Shown: positions 1-6,247, counted from the first letter of the stretch. The stretch: DNA of 6,543 bases from Acidimicrobiales bacterium (GCA_030044045.1 JASHWO010000203.1:1-6543); one strand, 5' to 3'. A program made the numbers and translations. The notes: a model not told the origin generated them from the sequence alone.

Positions 1-1
1 C

Positions 2-1783
2 GGACCCGGGACCGTCGCCTCCGGCGGCGGAGGCGGTCCGGCGCCCGGCGTGGCCGTGGTGGCCCACTCCTGCCTCGACCACACCCGGCGCGCCGCCGGG
101 ATCCACCTGCGGGACGTGGTGGTGCCGGCCGAGCGGGTGCTCGGGGCGATCGACGGCGGCGACGTGCTCGACCTGGCCCTGGCGCTGGCCGCGGCCGAGC
201 TGGCCGGGAGCGCCCGCTGGTGCCTGGAGACCGCCGCCGAGCACGCCCGCACCCGGGTGCAGTTCGGCCGGCCCATCGGCCAGTTCCAGGGGGTGAAGCA
301 CAAGCTGGCCGACCTGCTGGCCCTGGTGGAGCAGGTGACCGCCCTGGCCTGGGATGCCGCCCTGGCCCTCGACGGCGACGACCCGGCCCAGGCCCACCTG
401 TCGTGTGCCGCCGCCGGGGCTCTGGCCACCGAGGGGGCGGTCCGGGCGGCCAAGGACGCCATCCAGGTCCTGGGCGGCATGGGCTTCACCTGGGAGCACG
501 ACGCCCACCTGCACCTGCGCCGGGCGGCCACCCTGCGCCAGCTCCTGGGTGGGCCCGGTCCCCTGCGGGCCTCGGTGGCCCGGCAGGCCCTGGCCGGCGC
601 CCGGCGCTCGCTGGGGGTGGATCTGCCCGCCGAGGTGGCCGGCCCCTTGCGGGAGGAGTTGGCGCCGGTGGTGGCCGAGGTGGCGGCGGCCAGGCCGGAG
701 GACCAGCGCCGGCTGCTGGGCGAGCGGAGGCTCCTTTTCCCCCACTGGCCCGCCCCCTACGGCCGGGACGCCGGGCCGGTGGAGCAGCTGGTGATCGACG
801 AGCTGCTGGCCGCTGCCGGGGTGCGGCGCCCGCCGGCCCACGTGGCGGCCTGGGCCCTGCCCACCCTGATCGCCCACGGCACCCCCGAGCAGCAGGCCCG
901 ATGGGTCCTGCCCACGCTCCGGGGCGAGCAGCTCTGGTGCCAGCTCTTCAGCGAGCCCGGCGCCGGAAGCGACCTGGCTGCTCTCGCCACCCGGGCCACT
1001 CGGGCTGACGGCGGCTGGGTGCTCGACGGCCAGAAGGTCTGGACGTCGGTGGCGGCCCGGGCCGACGTCGGCATCTGCCTGGCCCGGACCGATCCGGCGG
1101 CCCCCAAGCACGAGGGCATCACCTACTTCGTGGTCGACATGCACTCGGCGGGGATCGAGGTGCGGCCGTTGCGGGAGATCACCGGCGACGCCCTCTTCAA
1201 CGAGGTGTTCTTCGACGGGGTGTTCGTGCCCGACGACTGCGTGGTCGGCCCGGTCCACGGCGGCTGGCGGCTGGCCCGGACCACGCTGGCCAACGAGCGG
1301 GTGTCGCTGGCCAGGTCGTCGGCCTTCGGCGGGGCGCTGGAGCAGGTCCTGGCCATGGCTGCCGGGGCCCCGGGCGGGCTGGACGGCACAGCGCTGGGCC
1401 GGCTGCTGGTGGACGCTCAGTCGCTGGCCGTGCTGGGCCAGCGGGCCACCCTGCGGTCGGTCTCCGGGCTGGAGCCGGGGCCGGAGGCCAGCATCCGCAA
1501 GCTGATCGGGGCCGAGCACGACCAGCGGGTGGCCGACTTCGGGCTGGCCCTCTGCGGGCCGGCCGGCGCCTACGCCGACGGGCCGAGCGAGGGGTGGGCC
1601 CGGGCCTTCTTACACACGCTCTGCCTCACCATCGCCGGGGGCACCAGCGAGGTCCAGCGCAACGTGATCGGGGAGCGGCTGCTGGGGCTGCCCCGCGACC
1701 CGGAGCCGGCCGGGATTGCTAGCGTGGCCGCCGGGCCCGGCAGTGGCGGGCCGGACGATCCAGCGGGAGGTCGCCATGGCTGA
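2..1783 (+). CDS. Fused two-domain acyl-CoA dehydrogenase (5' truncated by window edge)
   Basis: This is an FAD-dependent acyl-CoA dehydrogenase for the alpha,beta-desaturation step of beta-oxidation in the cytoplasm. The frame is open to the left edge, so the true start is outside; residues here are counted from the GTG at 50. Residues 1-165 are the C-terminal half of a first dehydrogenase domain, with the FAD-contact motif RVQFGRPIGQFQ and a second motif, QVLGGMGFTWEHDAHLHLRR. Residues from about 245 to 555 form a second, complete domain: LWCQLFSEPGAGSDLA at 295, KVWTS around W331, and IAGGTSEVQR at 528. The usual catalytic Glu of the EGT motif is Gly530 here. Glu416 in the 'ANERVSLA' helix matches the alternative base of isovaleryl-CoA dehydrogenase (family knowledge). 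Two fused domains recall the mycobacterial FadE34 type of about 710 residues, so roughly 120-140 residues are probably missing upstream. The last 25 or so residues are Gly/Pro/Ala-rich and lie partly over the next gene's ribosome site. Substrate is unknown; branched, steroid or long acyl-CoA is inferred. Confidence 0.93.
   Translation, partial: GPGTVASGGGGGPAPGVAVVAHSCLDHTRRAAGIHLRDVVVPAERVLGAIDGGDVLDLALALAAAELAGSARWCLETAAEHARTRVQFGRPIGQFQGVKHKLADLLALVEQVTALAWDAALALDGDDPAQAHLSCAAAGALATEGAVRAAKDAIQVLGGMGFTWEHDAHLHLRRAATLRQLLGGPGPLRASVARQALAGARRSLGVDLPAEVAGPLREELAPVVAEVAAARPEDQRRLLGERRLLFPHWPAPYGRDAGPVEQLVIDELLAAAGVRRPPAHVAAWALPTLIAHGTPEQQARWVLPTLRGEQLWCQLFSEPGAGSDLAALATRATRADGGWVLDGQKVWTSVAARADVGICLARTDPAAPKHEGITYFVVDMHSAGIEVRPLREITGDALFNEVFFDGVFVPDDCVVGPVHGGWRLARTTLANERVSLARSSAFGGALEQVLAMAAGAPGGLDGTALGRLLVDAQSLAVLGQRATLRSVSGLEPGPEASIRKLIGAEHDQRVADFGLALCGPAGAYADGPSEGWARAFLHTLCLTIAGGTSEVQRNVIGERLLGLPRDPEPAGIASVAAGPGSGGPDDPAGGRHG
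1765..1770 (+). promoter_or_regulatory. Ribosome binding site for the MaoC hydratase gene
   Basis: GGGAGG ends 5 nt before the ATG at 1776. It decides the start: the frame is also open from a TTG at 1716, but that position has no such site, and the extra residues would only be antisense-like overlap with the dehydrogenase tail. The site lies inside the last codons of the dehydrogenase gene, which suggests translational coupling. Confidence 0.75.
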
Positions 1784-2207
1784 GGACAAGCTCTTCTACG
1801 AGGACGTGCAGGTGGGGGACGAGGGGCCGTCGCGGGTCCACGTCCTGACCCGCACCGACCTCGTGAAGTACGCCGGGGCCTCCGGGGACTTCAACCCCAT
1901 GCACCACGACGAGATCCAGGCCCGGGCCGTGGGGGAGCCCAGCGTGTTCGGGCACGGGATGTTCTCGATGGGGTTCCTGGGCTCGGCCCTCACCGACTAC
2001 GTGGGCGTGGGCAACCTGACCCACTACAAGGTGCGCTTCTCCCGCCAGACCTGGCCGGACGAGAAGCTGGCCACCAGGGTGGTGGTGACCGGCAAGCGGG
2101 AGGAGGGCGACCGCCACCTGGTCGACCTCGATGTGCGCCTGGTCAACCAGGAAGGCGAGGAGAAGGTGGTCGGCCAGGCCACCGCCACCCTGCCCACTCG
2201 GCGCTGA
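1776..2207 (+). CDS. MaoC-family (R)-specific enoyl-CoA hydratase, HadB-like
   Basis: This is a single hot-dog-fold hydratase of 143 residues. Family members hydrate trans-2-enoyl thioesters to (R)-3-hydroxyacyl thioesters, or run the reverse dehydration. The catalytic pair sits in the 'SGDFNPMHHD' motif: Asp38 and His43 match the Asp/His dyad of R-hydratases and of mycobacterial HadB (Asp36/His41). The 'VFGHGMFSMG' segment that lines the active site follows at about residues 57-66. The length is nearly that of HadB (142), and the N-terminal pattern (VGD...LTR.DLV.YAG.SGD) is also HadB-like. The gene overlaps the acyl-CoA dehydrogenase stop by 8 nt, so dehydrogenase and hydratase are probably made together and act on the same acyl-CoA. 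HadB-type enzymes often need a HadA/HadC partner; none is visible here, and it could lie upstream of the window. A role in fatty-acid synthesis is less likely given the dehydrogenase neighbour. Assignment to the family is firm; substrate is not. Confidence 0.92.
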   Translation: MAEDKLFYEDVQVGDEGPSRVHVLTRTDLVKYAGASGDFNPMHHDEIQARAVGEPSVFGHGMFSMGFLGSALTDYVGVGNLTHYKVRFSRQTWPDEKLATRVVVTGKREEGDRHLVDLDVRLVNQEGEEKVVGQATATLPTRR

Positions 2208-2232
2208 ACCTGTTGCCGGTGGCCGGTCGCGG

Positions 2233-2250
2233 CAGGCCACGCCGGGCCTG
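2233..2250. terminator. Small hairpin between convergent genes, possible weak terminator
   Basis: CAGGCC (2233-2238) and GGCCTG (2245-2250) form a perfect 6-bp stem with a 6-nt loop. It sits in the 64-nt gap between the hydratase stop (2207) and the phosphoesterase stop (2272), where both transcripts must end. No T-run follows on either strand, and a stem this short can arise by chance in GC-rich DNA. Confidence 0.28.
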
Positions 2251-2271
2251 GACGCCGAACTGGCAGGGCGG

Positions 2272-2760
2272 TCACACCGGCACGATGGCCCGCCGGAGCA
2301 CCCGGCCCCCGTCGAGGTCGAGCAGGCCGATCGTGGGGCGGGGCTGCCGGCGCCGCTGGGTCGGCGACCCCGGGTTGAAGAGGATCTGCCCGTCCAGCCC
2401 GAGCTCGTCGCAGGGAGCGTGGCTGTGGCCGAAGACCACCACGCCCGCCGTGGGGAAGCGCTGGTGGAGCCGCGCCGCTCGGCCCTCGCGGCGCCCGCTG
2501 TCGTGCACCACGGCCACCGTGACCCCGGCCAGGTCGAGCACCAGGGTCTCGGGCAGGGCGCCGGCCAAGGCCAGGTCGTTGTTGCCCAGCACGGCGTGCA
2601 CCTCGGCCAGCTCCCGCAGCGCGGCGAGGGCGGCAGGGGAAGTCACGTCTCCGGCATGGACCACCACGTCGGCCCGGCGGACGGCAGCCACGGCACCGGC
2701 CGGCACCCGGCGGAGGTCCGCCGAGGCCAGGTGGGTGTCGGACAGCACGGCCACGCGCAC
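2272..2760 (-). CDS. YfcE/MJ0936-like metallophosphoesterase
   Basis: This is a 162-residue calcineurin-like phosphoesterase, probably a cytoplasmic metal-dependent phosphodiesterase. The metal-site motifs appear in order: D8-T-H10, G37-D38, G59-N-N-D62, H86-D-S and G111-H-S-H114. The family's 'NPGS' follows at 129-132. Length is typical of the compact YfcE/MJ0936 branch (about 155-180), and there is no extra domain, signal peptide or membrane segment. Relatives hydrolyse artificial phosphodiesters in vitro, and their physiological substrates are mostly unclear. The start is the GTG at 2760, supported by a TANNNT box placed for leaderless transcription. A second GTG two codons in (2754) has GAGG 7 nt ahead and is an alternative start. 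The gene converges on the hydratase gene and lies 109 nt past the large secreted-protein gene, separated from it by a strong hairpin. It is therefore probably expressed on its own. Confidence 0.92.
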   Translation of the reverse strand: MRVAVLSDTHLASADLRRVPAGAVAAVRRADVVVHAGDVTSPAALAALRELAEVHAVLGNNDLALAGALPETLVLDLAGVTVAVVHDSGRREGRAARLHQRFPTAGVVVFGHSHAPCDELGLDGQILFNPGSPTQRRRQPRPTIGLLDLDGGRVLRRAIVPV

Positions 2761-2766
2761 GCCTCG

Positions 2767-2772
2767 ACGTTA
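2767..2772 (-). promoter_or_regulatory. Predicted -10 box (TAACGT) for leaderless phosphoesterase transcript
   Basis: On the minus strand TAACGT fits the actinobacterial -10 pattern TANNNT. Exactly 6 nt separate it from the GTG at 2760, so transcription would begin at or next to the start codon. No good -35 element is seen at the expected distance, which is common for actinobacterial promoters. The box lies downstream of the hairpin that ends the preceding gene. Confidence 0.45.
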
Positions 2773-2795
2773 GGTCCCCAGTCCTGTCGATGAGG

Positions 2796-2847
2796 CCGGC
2801 GGAGCAGGAGCGGTGCGGCGGCGGTGTTGCCGCCCCTGCTCCGCCGG
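2796..2847 (-). terminator. Strong hairpin terminator of the large secreted-protein gene
   Basis: A perfect 13-bp inverted repeat pairs 2796-2808 (CCGGCGGAGCAGG) with 2835-2847. Inside it is a second 6-bp stem, 2817-2822 (GGCGGC) with 2829-2834 (GCCGCC). The structure starts 22 nt past the stop of the large minus-strand gene and ends before the phosphoesterase promoter. There is no T-run, as is usual for hairpin-only terminators in high-GC actinobacteria. Two further G-T pairs extend the stem only on the plus strand, so some bidirectional action is possible. Confidence 0.7.
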
Positions 2848-2869
2848 TTCCGGCATCGACTGCCGGGGG

Positions 2870-5800
2870 TCAGAAGCCGACGCCGGTGACCACGGGCGCG
2901 TTCAGGCGGGCGTCGCCCATCGAGCCGAGGAAGGGCGCGTCGCCGAAGGCGAACACCCCGCCGTCTCGGGCGAAGAGCCAGTACCCGCCGTCGGTGGTGG
3001 TGGCGGCGCCGCAGGCGACGGGTGCCGAGAGCGGGAGGTCTGTGACCGCGCCGTCGTCGGTGGCGTCGCCGAAGGCCGCCACCCCGCCGCCGGCGGAGAA
3101 GATCCAGTAGCCGTGGCCGGTGGTGGTGGCCGCCATGGACACCACTGTGCGGCCGGAGCCGCCGCCGAGCGAGCCGTAGAAGGCGGCGTTGCCGAGGGCG
3201 AACACCCCGCCGTCCCTGGCCACCAGCCAGTAGCCCTGGCCCACCGGGGTGGACACGCCGCCGGTGATCGGCTGGACCGGCGTCACGCCCTCGCCGGGGA
3301 GCGAGCCGACGAACTGGGCGTCGCCGAAGTCGAACACCCCGCCGTCGGCCGCGAACAACCGGTAGCCGCGCCCGTCGGGGGTGGCTTCGGCCGCCACGAT
3401 GGGTGCGTTCAAGGTCCGGCCCTCCGGGGCCAGCACGCCGGGGACCGAGCCGTAGAACTGGGCGTCGCCGAAGGCGAACACCCCGCCGTCGGCGGCGAAC
3501 AGCCAGTACCCACGGTGGTCGGGGGTGTCGGCCATGGCCACGATCGGCTGGTTCAGCGGCTGGCCGCCCATCGAGCCGTAGAACTGGGCACCGCCGTAGG
3601 AGAAGATCCCGCCGTCGGCGCCGGTCATCCAGTAGCCCGGGGCGATGTAGGTGTAGCCAACCGGTGCCGTGGCCGACCCGGCGGCGTTGGTGACCACCAC
3701 CGGCACGGTGCCGCTCCCGGCGGGGACGGTGACGGTGAGCGTTGTGCAGCCGCTGTCGGCGGTGAGGTGGGTCGCCGGGTTCGGGCCGAAGTCCACGGCG
3801 GTCACGCCACAGAGGCCGGTCCCCACGATCTCCACGGTGCCGCCGCCGGCCGGTGTGCCACTGGTGGGCGTGATGCCCGACACCCCCGGCACCGCTGTGG
3901 TGGTGGCCCGGGTGGCCTGGTAGGTGAACGGTTCCCCGTGCGAGGTGCCGCCGCCGTCGGTGACCGTCACCTCCACCTGGCCCACCGATCCGGCGGGCGA
4001 GAGGGCGGTGATCTCGCCGCTGCTGACCACGTCCACTGTGGTGGCCGCGGCGCTCCCGAAGTCGACAGTGGCTGGTGCGGCGAACCCGGTGCCGCTGAGG
4101 GTGACCCGGGTGCCGCCGCCGACCGTGCCGTTGCTGGGCGTCACCCCGGAGAGCGACGGGGCGGCCACGTAGGTGAACGGTTCCCCGTTCGAGGTGCCGC
4201 CGGTGCCCGACACCGTCACCTCCACCTGGCCGGCTGCCCCGGGTGGCGAGTCGGCGGTGATCTCCGTGCTGCTGACCACGTCCACCGACGTCGCTGTGAC
4301 GCTGCCGAAGTGGACGGTGGCCGGCGAGACGAAATGGCTCCCGGTCAGGGTGACCGACGTGCCACCCCCGGTGGGCCCGCTCGAGGGGGAGATCCCGTCG
4401 GCAGAGATGGTGGGCGTGTTGGCTGTGGCCACGTAGGTGAACGGTTCCCCGTTCGAGGTGCCGCCGGTGCCCGACACCGTCACCTCCACCTGGCCGGCTG
4501 CCCCGGGTGGCGAGTCGGCGGTGATCTCCGTGCTGCTCTTCACGTCGACCGACGTGGCGGCCGCCGTGCCGAAATGGACGGTGGCCGGGGTGGCGAAGTG
4601 GCTGCCCGTGATGGTCACCGCGGTGCCGCCGGCCGCCGGCCCGCTCGAGGGGGAGATCCCGCCGACGGCTGTGATGGTCGGCGTGCTCGCTGTGGCCACG
4701 TAGGTGAACGGTTCCCCGTTCGAGGTGCCGCCGCCGTCGGTCACGGTCACGGTGACCGACCCGGCCGCCCCGGGTGGCGAGTCGGCGGTGACCTCCGTTG
4801 TGCTCACCACGACCACCGACGTGGCGGCCGCTGTGCCGAACTGCACGGTGGCCGGGGCGACGAAGCCGGTGCCGGTGAGGGTCACCGACGTGCCCCCGGC
4901 CGCCGGCCCGCTCGAGGGGGAGATCCCGTTGATGGTGGCCAGGGTGGGCGCGGCCAAGTAGGTGTAGCGGTCACCGGCCACGTTGGTGCTGGTGCCGAAG
5001 GGGGTGGTCACGGTGACGTCGACGACGCCGGGAGAGCCGGCCGGTGCCGCCACCGTGACCTCGGTCGGGCTGACCACAGTCACCCGGCTGGCCGGGGCGG
5101 AGCCGAAGTCGACGCCGGTCGTCCCGCCCAGGTTGGTCCCGGTGATGGTCACGGTGTTGTCGCCGGCGGCCGGTCCGCTGGACGGGCTGATCGACGACAC
5201 GGTGGGCGGCTGGCCGATGTCCGGTCCGGCGGCGCCGCACTGCACCTCGGCCAGGTTGACCACCGTGCCCTTGCCGGCGCCGAGCAGGGCGGAGAGCGCG
5301 GTGACCCGGAGGCCGTAGACGGTGATGGCGGTCGAGCCCACGGCGTCGGAGACGGTCTGGACGTTCAGCATGACTGTCACCACGCCGGCCAGGCCGCCCA
5401 GGTCGGACGAGGGCAGGCTGTAGTTCGGCGGGAGTGTGCTGGGCAGTGTCACCTTGTCACCGTCGATCGTCAGGGCGGTGACGGTGGTGCTGCCGGTGGA
5501 GCCGTCGGCGGCCGACGTGCAGGTGGTGTGGACGGTCCCGCTGGAGAGCACGTCCAGGGTGCCCTTCCCGTTCACCCCGTCCACGGTGGCGGTGCTGGTG
5601 ACCACCTCGTTGGCCGTGCCGGGATCGGTGGCCCCGGTGCTCACGCTCATCGTGTCGGTGCTCAGCACGCCGGCCACTGTCCTCGACGGCCCTGTGGCGG
5701 CGGCGGTGGCCCCGTCGGCCGGCAGGGTGACGGTGGGCGTGGGGCCGACGCGCGTGAGCCCGCCGAGCAGTGTGCCCAGGAGCGGCAGCAGTGTGGCTTC

Positions 5801-5953
5801 GACGCCGTAGGCGCCGCCGCTCACCGTGTCGGTGGTGGCGGCGGCTGGGCCGCTGACCAGCACCAACGACGTGGTGGCGGCCAGCAGCGACAGCAGGACG
5901 GCTCGGGCGGCACCTGCCGCAGGGCGCGACAGGTCAGAGGCGTGACGCAGCAT
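2870..5953 (-). CDS. Secreted protein with six IPT/TIG domains and six C-terminal propeller-like repeats
   Basis: This is a predicted extracellular protein of 1027 residues. Residues 1-39 form a signal peptide: basic start, hydrophobic core at about 18-34, and a likely cut after Ala-Ala-Ala39. Residues 40-248 are a Thr/Ser/Val-rich, probably all-beta region with Cys145 and Cys239; its 'GGAYGVEA' opening resembles secreted choice-of-anchor-type proteins only by recollection. Six IPT/TIG domains follow at about 249-334, 336-420, 425-509, 514-597, 599-680 and 689-770. Most carry 'SPSSGPAAGGT', 'PATVxFG' and 'GGTSNGEPFTYVA' patterns. The last has Cys715 and Cys736, a possible disulfide. The C-terminus, 773-1027, is six repeats of the GYWLFAADGGVFAFGDAQFYGS type. 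No LPXTG motif or C-terminal membrane helix is visible, so release or non-covalent attachment is more likely than sortase anchoring. TIG domains usually act as spacers or binding modules; adhesion, polymer binding or a cell-surface role is inferred. The ATG at 5953 has GGGAGG just upstream. The long open frame on the opposite strand is a codon-bias shadow. Confidence 0.93.
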   Translation of the reverse strand: MLRHASDLSRPAAGAARAVLLSLLAATTSLVLVSGPAAATTDTVSGGAYGVEATLLPLLGTLLGGLTRVGPTPTVTLPADGATAAATGPSRTVAGVLSTDTMSVSTGATDPGTANEVVTSTATVDGVNGKGTLDVLSSGTVHTTCTSAADGSTGSTTVTALTIDGDKVTLPSTLPPNYSLPSSDLGGLAGVVTVMLNVQTVSDAVGSTAITVYGLRVTALSALLGAGKGTVVNLAEVQCGAAGPDIGQPPTVSSISPSSGPAAGDNTVTITGTNLGGTTGVDFGSAPASRVTVVSPTEVTVAAPAGSPGVVDVTVTTPFGTSTNVAGDRYTYLAAPTLATINGISPSSGPAAGGTSVTLTGTGFVAPATVQFGTAAATSVVVVSTTEVTADSPPGAAGSVTVTVTDGGGTSNGEPFTYVATASTPTITAVGGISPSSGPAAGGTAVTITGSHFATPATVHFGTAAATSVDVKSSTEITADSPPGAAGQVEVTVSGTGGTSNGEPFTYVATANTPTISADGISPSSGPTGGGTSVTLTGSHFVSPATVHFGSVTATSVDVVSSTEITADSPPGAAGQVEVTVSGTGGTSNGEPFTYVAAPSLSGVTPSNGTVGGGTRVTLSGTGFAAPATVDFGSAAATTVDVVSSGEITALSPAGSVGQVEVTVTDGGGTSHGEPFTYQATRATTTAVPGVSGITPTSGTPAGGGTVEIVGTGLCGVTAVDFGPNPATHLTADSGCTTLTVTVPAGSGTVPVVVTNAAGSATAPVGYTYIAPGYWMTGADGGIFSYGGAQFYGSMGGQPLNQPIVAMADTPDHRGYWLFAADGGVFAFGDAQFYGSVPGVLAPEGRTLNAPIVAAEATPDGRGYRLFAADGGVFDFGDAQFVGSLPGEGVTPVQPITGGVSTPVGQGYWLVARDGGVFALGNAAFYGSLGGGSGRTVVSMAATTTGHGYWIFSAGGGVAAFGDATDDGAVTDLPLSAPVACGAATTTDGGYWLFARDGGVFAFGDAPFLGSMGDARLNAPVVTGVGF
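2873..3640 (-). repeat. Array of six GYW...DGG.F.FGDA.F.GS repeats (C-terminal domain)
   Basis: Six tandem units encode the end of the large secreted protein. They begin at Gly773, Gly815, Gly863, Gly907, Gly948 and Gly990, giving 41-48 residues each. The core is G-Y-W-L-x-A-x-D-G-G-V-F-x-F-G-D-A-x-F-x-G-S, followed by a variable loop and a short strand such as 'LNAPIV'. Unit 5 is degenerate: 'SAGGGVAAFGDATDDGAV' lacks the Asp and the aromatic positions. At DNA level, 2937-2965 and 3462-3490 are identical. Unit length and periodicity suggest a six-bladed beta-propeller; this is an inference from the pattern. Confidence 0.85.
3644..5209 (-). repeat. Array of six IPT/TIG domain repeats
   Basis: This segment encodes six Ig-like IPT/TIG domains in tandem (residues 249-770 of the secreted protein), each about 82-86 residues. 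Domains 2-5 are most alike and share the end motif 'GGTSNGEPFTYVA' or a close variant. The matching DNA recurs near 3918, 4167, 4431 and 4698, so the period is 249-267 nt. Domains 1 and 6 are more divergent; domain 6 has a 'GLCG...SGC' pair not found in the others. Confidence 0.88.
4163..4537 (-). repeat. Perfect 111-nt direct duplication inside TIG domains 3 and 4
   Basis: The block 4163-4273 is identical base for base to 4427-4537 (offset 264 nt). Each copy encodes about 37 residues at the end of a TIG domain, from 'SSTEITADSPPGAAG' to 'GEPFTYVA' (residues 561-597 and 473-509). No synonymous change separates them, while the flanking parts of both domains have diverged. Confidence 0.9.
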
Positions 5954-5957
5954 TGAA

Positions 5958-5963
5958 CCTCCC
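5958..5963 (-). promoter_or_regulatory. Ribosome binding site of the large secreted-protein gene
   Basis: On the minus strand GGGAGG is followed by TTCA and then the ATG at 5953. The 4-nt spacing is slightly short but workable. The signal peptide begins immediately at this start, which supports it. Confidence 0.7.
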
Positions 5964-5986
5964 GGTACAGGATGGCGGACTCTTGC

Positions 5987-6041
5987 CCAGGTAAAATACC
6001 TTGTACGAGATCTTCGCAGGAGAAAGCAAGGTCTTTACTGG
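5987..6041. promoter_or_regulatory. Pair of related inverted elements, candidate operator
   Basis: CCAGGTAAAATACCTTG (5987-6003) contains the palindrome AGGTA-AAA-TACCT (5989-6001). A related copy lies in opposite orientation at 6027-6041, CAAGGTCTTTACTGG on the plus strand (CCAGTAAAGACCTTG on the minus strand). The copies differ by two one-base gaps and one substitution. They could be two binding sites for one regulator, about 39 bp centre to centre, or the arms of an imperfect stem of about 14 bp with a 23-nt loop. The inner site overlaps the predicted start of transcription for the large gene. Confidence 0.45.
6000..6029 (-). promoter_or_regulatory. Candidate promoter of the large secreted-protein gene
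   Basis: On the minus strand TTGCTT (6024-6029) and TACAAG (6000-6005) are separated by 18 nt; the -10 hexamer matches TATAAT at 4 of 6 positions. Transcription would start near 5993, giving a leader of about 40 nt before the ATG at 5953. TATTTT, just downstream, is an alternative -10 box. Confidence 0.4.
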
Positions 6042-6183
6042 TATTTTTTTGATATGACAGTTAATGAAATGGACTGCAACTGGGGTAGGAAACTGTCGCC
6101 GGGGTGTGGATGCGAATTGGCCGGTCGTCCGAGCCGTGGCGTCGGGGCCGGAGGTCTCGGGGAGAAATCCCTGTTCAGAGGTC

Positions 6184-6212
6184 TTGGCGCGGCGGCGCTG
6201 AAGGTGGACAAT
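6184..6212 (+). promoter_or_regulatory. Candidate promoter of the orphan plus-strand transcription unit
   Basis: TTGGCG (6184-6189) and GACAAT (6207-6212) match the -35 and -10 consensus at 4 of 6 positions each, with the optimal 17-nt spacer. The first T of the -10 box is missing, which weakens it. The predicted start, about 6219-6220, falls exactly at the base of the 9-bp hairpin at 6220-6247. Confidence 0.4.
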
Positions 6213-6219
6213 GGTCATA

Positions 6220-6247
6220 GGGCACGGTGCGAGCGGGTACCGTGCCC
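6220..6247 (+). other. 9-bp hairpin at the predicted 5' end of the transcript
   Basis: GGGCACGGT (6220-6228) pairs perfectly with ACCGTGCCC (6239-6247) around a 10-nt loop. It lies immediately after the predicted transcription start and 9 nt before the A-rich Shine-Dalgarno stretch at 6257. It could protect the 5' end of the RNA, or be an operator, since the DNA is also an inverted repeat. On the opposite strand it could equally be a terminator for something to the right. Confidence 0.5.

Larger units (their letters stand above)
5985..6070. other. AT-rich upstream regulatory island
   Basis: Positions 5991-6070 contain only 27 G/C bases out of 80 (34%), against a background that is otherwise very GC-rich. 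The stretch includes a T7 run at 6044-6050 and ATATGA/TTAATGAAAT sequence. It lies directly upstream of the large secreted-protein gene and contains the inverted elements and promoter boxes listed separately. The open frames crossing it (6054-6257 plus, 5934-6218 minus) lack ribosome sites and recognisable products, so it is treated as non-coding. Positions about 6071-6183 show nothing I can assign. Confidence 0.7.

Noticed and set aside
2131..2793. Open frames on the plus strand (2131-2793 and 2213-2773) over the phosphoesterase.
   Set aside because: They are antisense to a gene with all metallophosphoesterase motifs and have low-complexity Arg/Gly/Pro products.
2870..5953. Tandem repeats as a possible CRISPR array.
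   Set aside because: The repeats are 120-270 nt protein-coding units in frame, not short direct repeats with unique spacers.
2813..5956. A 1047-codon open frame on the plus strand opposite the secreted-protein gene.
   Set aside because: Its product is a Gly/Arg/Ala/His-rich mirror of the repeats with no recognisable domain and no ribosome site. The minus-strand product has a signal peptide, TIG domains and a good ribosome site. Long antisense frames are expected when codons end in G/C.
5934..6218. A 94-codon minus-strand frame covering the AT-rich region.
   Set aside because: It overlaps the start of the secreted-protein gene, shows no ribosome site and has no family resemblance. The region looks regulatory.
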